DNA of 64,000 bases, from positions 35,626,447-35,690,446 of the forward strand of contig NC_083564.1 of the NCBI RefSeq assembly GCF_019925205.1, written 5' to 3'. Source of the stretch: Metopolophium dirhodum (Eukaryota; Arthropoda; Insecta; Hemiptera; Aphididae). Below are positions 35,251 to 46,800 of this stretch, in pieces. Under the pieces are notes generated by a model that ran no database searches, had not been told where the DNA came from, and saw only the letters and a list, made by a program, of their open reading frames with translations. Position 1 is the first letter of the stretch. Each line of letters starts with the position of its first letter. Made by a program: the position numbers and the translations under genes.

Positions 35251-37116
35251 TTAATTATATTTTTTTCTAAAATCAACGAGTCCTCTGGCGACTAAGACGA
35301 TGTTTCGGGCGACGTTGACATCTCTGTTCCAATGGATTCTGCATTTTTGGCAATACTGAAATCGGTGATTATGTCGTCGGCGTCCGTCCTTGTCTCGTGT
35401 GTGTTTTGGAGGCAAAGGCATAGGTTCTGCGCACCGTGAACAGCACCGCGTCGCAATGTACTCGTCCACATCTATCACATCGCATCGATCTCGCCTTAAG
35501 ATGAAACGCTCGACGCAACGAACACACTGCTGGTTTAAATTTTTTCCGTAGCTCATATTGTCCTGTAGTGACCCGTCGCCGAAACACACCAGTCTTTCCG
35601 CACCGCGACTTGTCTGCATTCAAATCTAACAGCAATCCGACCAACGAGTCTTCGGCTTTCCGTTTTCAGATTTTTCGGTACCACAGCAGTTTCAAAAATT
35701 TTGGTTTTGAATACACAGTTTGTGATTTTGCGTGATGTTTCAAACGATACTCAGTGTAGCGTGACGATTCGTCATAATCGTATGCACAATTCGACGAAAT
35801 GGTCACGTTTTCGTTACACATACGATCGTCGAGTAGATATTGTTCGTAGCGTCCCACGAGTTTCACTCGTCTGCGTCGGATTGACCGTTCGGCGCACGCT
35901 GTTAGTTTAAATCTTGCAGTTTTCACTACGACATTTATTTCCGATACGGCGTTTTTGGACATGGAACACGCGCCAATGAAATTAACTACACCGGGATCTA
36001 TACCCAAAAATCCGAAATATTGGTCCGGATTGTTTGTCCGGGTTATCGAGGTCGCAACAACCGTAGTTTTTTGTTCGGCTTGTTCGGTATTTTTGATTTT
36101 ATTGAGGTGCCATCACCATATCGGTTCATTGCGATAGAGCAGTATACACCGTTTGTAGTGAACGACATGGCAAACGCCGTGCGCCCCTTGTGCGGTGTGC
36201 TGTGGTTCAGGTTGAAATACCACCACCAGTAAAATGGTGTGGACCCCATGAATTTGGGTTTGTTACATTTTTGATTTTTAGACTTACACGCAACAGTTCA
36301 AAAAGAGCCATGGCGTTGTACCGCAAGTGTTTTGTTCCGGGGTGGAAAACGAGAAACACTTTAAACGAACGAGATCCACGTTCGGAAAACCATACGCCCA
36401 ATCGGTGTATGAACGGCACAAGCGACCACCAGCACTTTTCCGAATCTCGGAATCCCCGGAAGTCTTCAGGTAAGTTGAATTTTCGTAGAAAATCAACGAT
36501 TTCCAAACTACGAGCCGTCCTGTGGTCTGGTGAAAACAATTTGGGGTTTTATGTTCGCAGGCTTCGTAAAAATACAGTACTACCCGGCTATACAAATGTA
36601 CGCACACGCAATTTCTCATAGTGGTCTCATGTTGTACGGCAATGGATTGTATGAGATACGACCGATACAAATCGTCATATACCGTCTCAGACAATCCATG
36701 TTTTTGCCGTAAACCGAAATATTTTTCATCACGTATAACTCGTTCTTTCCGCTGCCGTTTTCCCTGTAAGTGGTAATAAAAATCCAACAAATGGTTGAAC
36801 GTGAAATCTAGAGGAAACTGTGCGCTGCGGTGTAACAACTTTGTATAGTGAAAATGCACGTATAACGAAGCCTCTACTGCCAGAGCAGATACCTCGGCGA
36901 CGTCTCGTTTAATGCGTTCACGTAATTCCACGTCTGGACAAAACTTTCCGAAATTTTCTTGTATGGTAAATGTCGAGGTAAATGTGGAAACGTCTTCGTC
37001 GCCGCTCTTAACAGCGAACCGTCTTTCTTGTGAAAGTATTCTTTCTTGACATTTTGATGATGACGCCCTGACGTGATCGTCTCAACCACGTTTTTTACAC
37101 GACATATTTTATACAC
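35251..37116 (-). pseudogene. Fanzor (eukaryotic TnpB-like RNA-guided nuclease), frameshifted
   Basis: Fragments on the - strand in alternating frames, N- to C-terminus: 37116-36932 and a frame open from about 37090 to 36284 (helical ELRERIKRDVAEVSALAV, EASLYVHFHYTKLLHR), 36539-36207 (FRGFRDSEKCWW, HLRYNAMALFELL), 36249-36043 (FNLNHSTPHKGR, FAMSFTTNGVYC), 36007-35666 (RuvC-I: FLGIDPGVVNFIG), and 35619-35251 (RuvC-II region VCFGDGSL, VDEY; zinc-ribbon Cys pairs CCSRC and YCQKC; RuvC-III HWNRDVNVARNI). This order is that of Fanzor/TnpB proteins. At the usual RuvC-II position there is Gly-Asp instead of Glu, while a Glu occurs in VDEY, as I recall for Fanzors with a relocated glutamate. At least four frame changes and one in-frame stop (near 35663) make this copy inactive. 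Total span suits about 620 residues. Confidence 0.85.
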
Positions 37117-37119
37117 TAG

Positions 37120-37502
37120 GAAAAATTATAAAATTATATATATACAATTGCATAACACTAACTTATCTACGACTAACGCACGGATTCGGGATGACGTTAG
37201 TATGCCTGCTGCTAGTTGTATAGGAGCCACTACTGCCACCCTCGATCAGTTTAGTTTAACCACAAAATTGTTTTATCGCATATTATTATTGGCATTAAAA
37301 TTACTGGCTAGGTGAGTAGATCATAAATAAAGCTAAATTGACGATGTAAATAATTATTACCAACTTTAAATTCTTGAGATTATTGATTTTTCTGTTAAAC
37401 GATTATGTTGTTTAATATCTTTTTGAAAGTTTTTCGTGGAAAAGGACCCCCGCCTGCTCCCAGCGTAAAGCCGTGGCCCGCGACCCGTCCCACCCCGATT
37501 CT
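37120..37502. other. interior of the Fanzor element upstream of the nuclease
   Basis: No recognised gene. It should contain the Fanzor promoter and 5' part. 37440-37500 is GC-rich and unlike its neighbours. The short frame at 37073-37315 has no features. Confidence 0.4.
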
Positions 37503-37715
37503 CAAACATTGTCAACGCCGCCCGAAATATCTTCATGGTCGCCCGAGGAGTCGTTGATTTTAAGAAAAAATATAATGTAAAAAATAAAATCGTATAACAT
37601 AATCGCCGAACGAAAGATTGTTCGTTCGGCCGACACGTTTATTTGTAATTTCTACATAAATAAACTAGTCTTAACTACTAGCGGCATTGTGGGATATATT
37701 GTAACCCGCCATGCC
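37503..37715 (+). repeat. inverted copy of the Fanzor 3' end
   Basis: On the + strand: a remnant frame VNAARNIFMVARGVVDFKKK (about 37509-37571) continuing to a stop at 37594-37602, then a perfect 10-bp hairpin gccgaacgaa/ttcgttcggc (37605-37630) and a second stem at 37683-37693/37705-37715. It mirrors 35110-35346. The upstream sequence (37435-37503, GC-rich) does not match the other copy. It may be the second terminus of one element or the 3' remnant of a second, head-to-head Fanzor element. Confidence 0.85.
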
Positions 37716-37878
37716 GATCGATACCTATTATAATAATTATATGATTCATATAATAATTGTATAGTGACCATTCTTAAATCACTCTAACTATAATTCTATA
37801 CACTGATTATATGTACAGTTATTTGATTGATCAACTTTACTTAATAAGTACAATAAGTAATATAATATTACAACTTAT

Positions 37879-40800
37879 TCAGTATCTCCTTGAATGACAA
37901 TGTTGTATGTCTCCTCTGTGATAAGGTGGCGGCGGGGGTGGAGTTGGGGGAAACCCTCCTCTGTCTTGAGATCCTAATGATTGCCTGTCCACCTCAATAA
38001 TATCCTCGTTGTCTTTCTGGAGGGCCGCAAAACACATGTCTCTATTGGCGCAACAACTTTCCTGATGTCCAACATTGCAAGACGACGATATCACGCTAGA
38101 GTTATATTTTTTACGGCGAAAAATCTAAAAGAAAAAAGGATTAAAATTAATATATTATGAGAAAAACTCGTATCATTGACATTCGTTACTTTGGTTTTGA
38201 TAATGCTGCGGCTGATACGTCTAAACTTTCGGTTCAAAGCCCAGTATATGAACGGATTCCAAAAGCTATTGCTTAGTGCTATCCAAGTGATTATGAAATC
38301 TACAGCCGGTGGCATCTGTGTTCACGGTAAATGCGTAATATCAAATATACATCGTCTTGGTTTATTTCGCAGTATTTATTTATTTTATATTTATCAAAAA
38401 AAAAGTTTTAAAAATAGGTACGTACTTTAGTGCCTGTACACGCAGTAACGACTTCTTGAATTGTCCAAGGAGTTACGGCTACTATAAAACCTAATGCTAC
38501 TGCTCCCATGGCCCTGGTAGTTCGAATGCTTTGTCTCAGTTCTTTCGATGCTAATCGATCGGATGCTTCATCGAGAGTGGTCTAAATTAAATTAATTTTC
38601 TCCAGCTAATTATTTAATTTCTATAGAATCTTATAAGCCTAACCTAAGGGAAATCATGCTCAACTATATATAAAATTGCAGTTATCTATATTACGACGAC
38701 ACGACGTGTGCTTTTAGTTTTTTTTACCGGTCGATGTTCCGTCGATATGCAACTATATGTCTATATATATACCTACATTTTTGTTTTAGATTTCTTCGTA
38801 TTTAAATATCGTCAAAACTTTTTCCACCACTTCGAGTAATCAAAGTCTGAATCGATTTTTAGACAAATAGTGTTTAAACGTTTAAAATTGCATTCATAGA
38901 AATAAAGTCCAATCTAATTTTTAGTACGTAGGTACCAATAATTTTCACTAAAAGTTGTTTACTACAACACAAATCAAATATACCCTATACCTGCCTAACC
39001 AGTAATCAGTATTATAGGTACATGACATAATTAATTATAATTTCCAGTTGAAATTCAGAACCTATTTAGAATCCGTAGGTAAACAACACCAAGGGAATTA
39101 AAGAATTGTATATGACTTTCTAGTTTCTGTCTAGGAAAAAGGGGTACAAGTTACAGTAATTTCAGAGGAAGTTAGGCACCATATATGTATCTACTATGGC
39201 AGACTATTTTACGTTGTTATTATATATTGTCATATTGAACGTTTTTACTATATATTTTACAAACTTAACTGTGTTTAAAATATATATTATTATTATTTAA
39301 CTTGATTACTATAAGCTGTCTAAAATTATTTGCCCTACACTTTTCGGTAAACATCACACGTCCTAGCCTAACCTAACAGCTGTTGACTCTACAACATCCT
39401 AATCAAAGGCCATCGCATTCATGGTCGGTGAAAACAACACTAAATATTATATATATCGTGTTTGATCTTGTAATTTTGAACGCGAACATCGATATTGTCG
39501 GAGTATAACTCGCACATATTTAAAACTCGATATTGAACATTAACACTACTATAAATTATTATTAATTACATTTATACAAACTGCGTCTTTATAATAATAT
39601 AATATAATAAGTATAATATACCTTTCCAGCATTATTAGGCAACATCGGTTGCACTAGAACGGCGCATATGTTGATTTGTTGCCTGTGCCGGAGCCTGTCC
39701 ACGTGTAATGCCGACCCGTAGAAATACATGAGTGCCATTGTCGTGGGGAAGTAAAACAGGCAAGCGGCCAATATTCGCAAACTCGGCCTTTGGTAAAATG
39801 GCTCGCACGCCATTAGTCCATTGCCGTTATAGAAATATCCACCTCGGCGGATCACAGCCGCACCGAAAGCGGTTAACGAACCCACTAGAGTCAAACTCAA
39901 CACCAACATGCAGCCCTGTAAGAACAAAAGTCAAACTAGTTATTGGGAAACGGCAATAACCAATAATATAGTGTCGACCTTTGAACGTTTCAATTGCATC
40001 ATACGATGTACAATATTATATTCAATGCAAACGTACCAGCTGGAAGTTTATATAGTTAAAGGTAGGTCTACTTAATTGTTAATCATGTTAAATGTCAATA
40101 TTGTTAATCAAACGCGATATGCAGATACTAAATATTATAACAATAGGTAGATTATTAATTATCCCGGTGAAAACATTGAGTCGAAAAGCACATTGAATTC
40201 TTATTATTGTCCATAACACGTGGAGGTGAAAAGAATATTAATTGTTCTTTAGATTTTTTATTATAATAGGTACCATTTATAAATGTGGTTATAATTAATG
40301 TCAATCTAAGGTCTAAACTATACTTAATCAACTGAAAAATAGAAATGTACTTCAGTCGTTCTCATGTGGGAGAATTCAAATATTTTTTCATAATCGTAAA
40401 ATTTCAGAAAATCATAGTTGGTACCTAAGTCTAATGACGACTGACGTTGACGTAGGTATTCTCAGAATATATAATATGTATATTTGAAGTTTAGAGTGAA
40501 GAATAAAATATTTTCTTTTTATCACAAAATATATTGATGGCACAATTGTGTATGTGAGTGCTTAAAATGTAGTACGTTTATTAGTTACTACAACTGCGGT
40601 ATACTTTATATGCATTCTAATGATCATTTATGAATATTACGATTTACGACGTAAAAGTAGGCACTATTTATCAATTATCATAACGACATGGACGGTGGTT
40701 GAAAAGTGAAAACTGTAATTGAATCAAGTCGCAAAGGATAACTTCCTTTTGTGGATTTTTCTCAAGTTCAACCCACATGACATAATATGGCTACTATAAG

Positions 40801-43800
40801 TGGTTATTCTAATAATTGTTCACTATACCTACATGGTTTTAACCATATAGCTGGGAATGCTGGCCTTTTGTCATCAAATTGCACAATACTACCTCTTGGC
40901 GTACCTATACCTAAACCTATCAGCAATTCACACCTTTTCTATTTCAAAACTCATTTTTTTTAATTTTAGGACCGGAACTCGATGTTGACTAGCCAGTTCT
41001 TAAACCTGAATAGTGACTAGAAAGAGATTGCATCTGTAAAGTCTAAAATTCAATTTCCAATTTATAGAAGTGCTATTTTCTAAAAAGTTACGAAAAAAAA
41101 ACAATTGCTCTCTCGTTTCAATCAGAATCTTAAATACCTACTCAGCCGTTTAAGTGTTATAGAAAACAAAAATTTGAATTTGTTTTAAATTCAACTATAG
41201 GAACAAAAAACCTAGGTAACTACTACTTATATAGTTATACCTACCTACCTACCTACCTACATTGTGAAATTATTACTTTGAAGTTTGAAATATTTAAATA
41301 AGTTAGTGATGCAAATAACAAATGAATCCAATGTAGGAATATTGTATTTTATTTTAATATTATTAATGTATGAAGTATTTTGTAATGTTTTAATCGACTA
41401 CGACTTATGTGGTCTCTAGTCTATTCATCTATTGTCTGAACACTCTGAACTCAGCTGTTGGTTAGATTAGGTAGGTACCGTAATATAATAATTGTCTATT
41501 CTTTTATATTTATATTTCTCAATAAAAACCACGCTGAAGAATTTAAAAATAATATAATTTTTTTTTTTGAACATCAAGCTTAGCATTTATGAACTGTACA
41601 AATTCAATTAATTTGAATATACATTATTTATTTGATTACTTCTATAAAAGAACCAAGGTGAAAAATATAATTTTTTTTTGCAATTTATTTCCGGAACGTA
41701 TTACGAGAGAGTTTATGTAACGTCCAAATTTGAATCAATTCAGTAATTACCTACCATACACATCCTTGTAAATTCCAGAAAAAAACTAATATAAATTATA
41801 ATAAATCTGGAAAATGATGGTAAATATAAAGGTGTTTTCCAAATAAACATTTAATTTAAGAATCTTAAAGAAGATTAAATACCATTACTTTTAAACAATT
41901 TGGAAAAATAATACTTACTAATATAGTTACTAAATTAACATTTAACATGATATAAATTATAATCATTATAATTTATACATAATATTATAATTTATAACAT
42001 AATCGTACCTTTTTTTTTTTTTTTTTATTTTTATAATTTTTATTTACAATCTGTTACAATAAAATGAACAATAAGTAAAATAGATAATAGAATAAGTGGC
42101 TTGAGGAAAGGACGGATTTAAGAAGCCTTCCAGTGAAGACACTTTGTGATAATCGTAACTATTTATTTAAAATGTCTAAATATATATTTTAAAACATACA
42201 TTTACTGATATTTTTCACAATAAGATTGATGTAGTTTTAAACATTACGAGACGTTTTAGTTTGAATTGTATTTATTTTAATAATATAATATAAAATTAAC
42301 TTTTTAACTTAACTTTAACTTTTTAACTCGTTAATGCCCAGCCTTGCATATATGTGTACATCGATCCTTTGAACTTTTATACATAATATCCACAAATACA
42401 CAATACATATACCTACATGTTATTATATTATTAATTATACCTATACCTAATATATTTTGACAATCACTATTTTATTATGATATTAATCTATCATCATCAC
42501 AACTGTCATTTAAATTGTCTATAATATTATCTTAATTATTGTTTTAGTTAAATAGGTGGTATTATTGTACTAATAATATCTTATAGTTATATTGTTTTAT
42601 ATTTTATAATATGGGATAGCCTTTGCCCTTTGGCTTGGCAGTGACCAACCTTTTGGTTTATAATTGTAATTTTTTTGTATATTGTTAAAGCTAGGTACCT
42701 AACTGAATCAATATAATATATCATAGCAATATAGGACGAGTCATAATATTATGATATTATAAATTATTAATCACGTATGGGAAATGAATGAACTATTATA
42801 TTTATTATATGATATAATAAAGGTATATCTACGTATTTCATGTTTCTAAATACTAGAATATTTTTTGGTTGTATAAATTTTCTATAAGTCCCGTTTCATA
42901 TTCATGAATCACATAAAGAATGTTTTTATTTTTTTTTTATCATTATCTGTTCGCACTTCGCAGTCTCATATATATAAGTAGCATTGTGAAAACACATCAC
43001 GTAGACCGATCATAAATTATTAGAAAACGATTTTAGAGCTAAAATACCAGTAGATACAAAACAATAAATAATAAATAATACTTTGAGTCTGAACATATTA
43101 TATTATGTTTTCTCTTCTCTATGTTTAGGCATTCATAAAAATTAAAAATTAAATGCTATTGAACATGTTTTTTTTCTAATTTAATGTATTGTGTTGTAAT
43201 AATTGTGATATAATTAGTTAAGTACAAAAACTATTATATTGTATAATATATTTTAATTAAAATATTAAGATTAAATATTATAGTTGTGAGTTTTGACAGT
43301 CTGCTTCTCTATCAACGTTTTTCATGGAGGTTATTACTTATTATATTATACTGCAAGTATCATAACATGGTTAAAATGTACACGAAACAGTGAACACGTT
43401 CTATGGATGCTATAATGATAGCACTGACTATGGTCCGACCTTTCAATTAAGTTTAATGCTGAGAATGATACCTTTTCCTAATATTGTTGTCACTACCATC
43501 ATACGTTTAGGCCGATGAGAATTTTCAATTGAAACTTCATAAATGGTAATTTCCTTTACTCAAAGTGCACAGATAGGAATTCAAGAATCTAACGCAAACC
43601 ACTAAACTATTTCTTAGGTCGAAATGGAAAATGTATTAGTCATAAGTTATAACTCAGCTATTTGAGTATTTCATCAAGACATTTTCAGGAACAACTTGCA
43701 ATATACATATGATGTAAATCGGAAATAGAAATTCAAATGACGTTGGAGGAAATTACACCCGATATTGCTATATATAGTAGTATATAGTAGCAGGAACAAA

Positions 43801-46800
43801 TAAAACTGCAGTTAAAAGTATGTGCAATATATTTTCTTAGTTCAAAATAGACTTTCTAAACATGACTGGTGATAATTGATTAACAGTAACAGAATAATTA
43901 TACCATTATGTAGATTTATTGACAAAAGATTATATTTTGAAGTATATAAATATTTTTTTTTTACATAATATCAGTATTGAAGAATTTTTCTGAGTAATTT
44001 ATAATATACGAATGTACCTATAGTAAGATTAACTAAATTTAGTTTTTATTGATTCACAAGATATTATTATGTTACAATCCGTCGATTGCGAAGAATTGTA
44101 TAACTAATATGAAATAATATAATATTTACAACGATAATAACACAATTTAATAACGTAAAAACGTAAAAACATAAATATTTTAAATAATATATTATATATA
44201 TTTTAGCATAAAATAGGTATATAGATTATGTTGATCGAGAGAATGGAAAAAGGTCAAAAGAAATAACGACCGTGTAAACAAGCACAAATGTTGCATAATA
44301 TATTAATATTTTATACTTTAGTTAGTTCCGACGCAAATGATAAATACTTTGTATTTTCATTCTATACTCAATTTTCGTTCACACGAATAAACATTAAATA
44401 TCCGTGTATTCATAAGTTTATGAACCATTTTCTTTGAGTTTTATTGTTATTCATCATAAGATTTATAAATATGAGTTTGAATACTTGTGTAGTGGTACCT
44501 ATATCGAAAATATGAGAGACTGAATATAAATGTATCTATTGTATCTTTTACGGATTGTAAATGGAAATTATTCATAGTTTTTAAATAAAATATAGGTACC
44601 AGAGCGTACTTTAATTTTATTACACGATTTTATTTGTTTGATATCATCAGTTATGCTTATGCTTTAATTTTGAATAACCTGTAAATGAATCGATGTCTAT
44701 GACTGGAATACACATTTAAATAATTTAAAACCATGCCCGATTGTGGTAATTTTGTATAAATTCTAGTTCCGAAAAAGTACGATGATAATAATATAATATG
44801 GATTTTCAATAAATCATTTTTTTCTTACGTACACATTTTAGGTTCTTGCCGGAGATAAGAAGAATTATGTTTTTAAATTCGATGTTTTTACTTACGATAA
44901 AGTGATGGGTCTTAAAATTGTTAGTAAATACATTAGTCCATCCCTATTGCCACGCCTGTGAGTAACTGTGAATATCTGTGATTTCAAAATTGTGAGTAGC
45001 TTTAAATTAATATCATAAGTATATTATAGGTGGTTTCTAGTGTTCCTCTTACTTTAGAGATAGTTTTATATTTTTGGAACATGAATAGGTAATTATGTAA
45101 TTTTTGTAGAAAAAGATTTTATTAATAAGCAAACTGATAAGTAATTAAGTTTTAAAAACAAAATTCTGAAAGATGCTGTTACTTTAGGTATATGTATAAT
45201 ATAGTATAATAATATTGTACAAGTGTATTACTATATTATAATAGTGATGAGAATTTCACCATAAAAAATTATGGTAATTTTTTTTAAGGTATGAGTTTGT
45301 TCGTACATAATATAATGTAAATACTACACATAACAGTGTATAGTGTATTATATTTATAAAAATTGAAAGCGTTAGAGTCGAGAATATTAACACGCATCAT
45401 ACTGCTCCGATATTATCTTAGTTTATCTAAGACGTACTAGTGAACCAAATAATATATAAATAATGATATTACGCGCATGAAAACAATTTATTGTAACGAG
45501 GGGTGAATCGATTTTATAAACAGAAAAAAAAATGACAGACTAAGAAATCACCGGTAAAATATAACGAGCTCCCATCTTTATGTATAACAACTATTAACTA
45601 CCAAGCTTATTATTTTTGTATGATTCAACAATTTTGATAATGTACTTTGAATATATCTTAGCTGCAGTTGAATTTCAAATTTTTATAACATTTTGTTAAA
45701 ATTATTCACTTATCAAACACCATAAACAGCATCAAATATCTATACATAATATGTTCTGTCTATTTGATGATAAATAATTCATAACTTACCTTTTTACTCG
45801 AATGTTTGTGATATTTATCTGGGTGCAACATACACGTGTATCTGTCGACTGCCATGAACACTAATATCATAGCATTCTGTTGCGGCAATGCTGCCCTTAA
45901 AAGAGCCTAAAAAAATAAAAATAAAATAAAATAATAATTTTTGTTTAATTTCTTAAATAACGTGATTAATTTATTCCTCGATAATATAGGTCATAATCGA
46001 CGACAAAAATATGGTGCTAAAATAAAAAATCAGATATTTATATAATATTTTATAAGTACAAAAAAGATTATTTTGCCAAGAACGCACGTTCTCCGGAACA
46101 GCATTACATCGCATGTTTTTAAAACATACCTACCAGTGAAGGGTTAACATTTTAGTTTTAATAGTTTATAAGGGTATACTTTATTTTTGTATTCTTTTAT
46201 TATTTACACCTTTTTAAGTGCTTATATTGGCAATTTTAAAATAATGTTTCATCACATACGTGTAGAAATTTATTATTTAACAACACAATATTCTTTATAT
46301 TTTACATTTAATAATATACATATACCTACGTAATAACTACCACAGTGTCATTGATTACTATTTTTGGTTAACAACTTTGTCAAAATATTTGAATTTTCAA
46401 GTATCTAGTTATACGTTGAATTATCTCGTTGAAATAAATTTGAGTAGAATTATTTTTATGTCGTACTTGATTAAAAACTATATAGACTTTCACTCAATAG
46501 GTAGTGTATTTAATTTAAAATAAAAATAATGAATAACTATACTTAAAAAATGCTCATTATAGTACAACTTATAATAATACAAGATTGTTGAGTAGGTACA
46601 TCAAAAAAAAATTTTAATTAAGAATAAGTATGGGTATATTGTAAAAAAATTGGGAAATTGGGAGAGACATGCTTATAATTTTTTAAATGAATTAAAATGT
46701 TTTTATATTAATACAATTAAACACTATTTACTAAGTTTTAAGTTTCTATATTTTCATATAATAGATTTAAAGATTTCAATATACATTTTTATGCTCAATA

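Larger units (their letters stand above)
35110..37715 (-). mobile_element. Fanzor-carrying element with inverted 3'-end copies
   Basis: About 2.6 kb between the 3' ends of HHAT and the GPCR, clearly more GC-rich than its surroundings. 35110-35346 and 37503-37715 are inverted repeats of each other: both contain the last ~25 codons of a Fanzor reading frame, its stop, a hairpin (gccgaacga...tcgttcggc), cacgtttatttg, taactactag/taactactaa and a second hairpin with the end ccatgc. Similarity ends at 35110 and 37715, so these are the apparent termini. I found no target-site duplication at those points. The host superfamily (Fanzors are known to ride in several DNA transposon types) cannot be named because no transposase is present. 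Confidence 0.8.

Noticed and set aside
35701..36712. Several + strand frames of 60-143 codons in the Fanzor region
   Set aside because: They are antisense shadows of the GC-richer Fanzor frames; the protein motifs are all on the - strand.
36207..37116. Fanzor frame changes explained by introns
   Set aside because: I looked for GT-AG pairs at the frame changes. A GTAAGT at the 36284-36290 region exists, but no fitting acceptor restores the frame, and the other changes have no donor. Frameshift decay is simpler, though not excluded for one site.
35110..37715. MuDR or other named host superfamily for the Fanzor element
   Set aside because: Long inverted ends would suit several superfamilies, but no transposase and no target duplication were found at the termini.
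39350..39390. cctaacctaa as a telomere-type repeat
   Set aside because: Only two or three units; insect telomere repeat arrays are far longer. Chance in AT-rich sequence.
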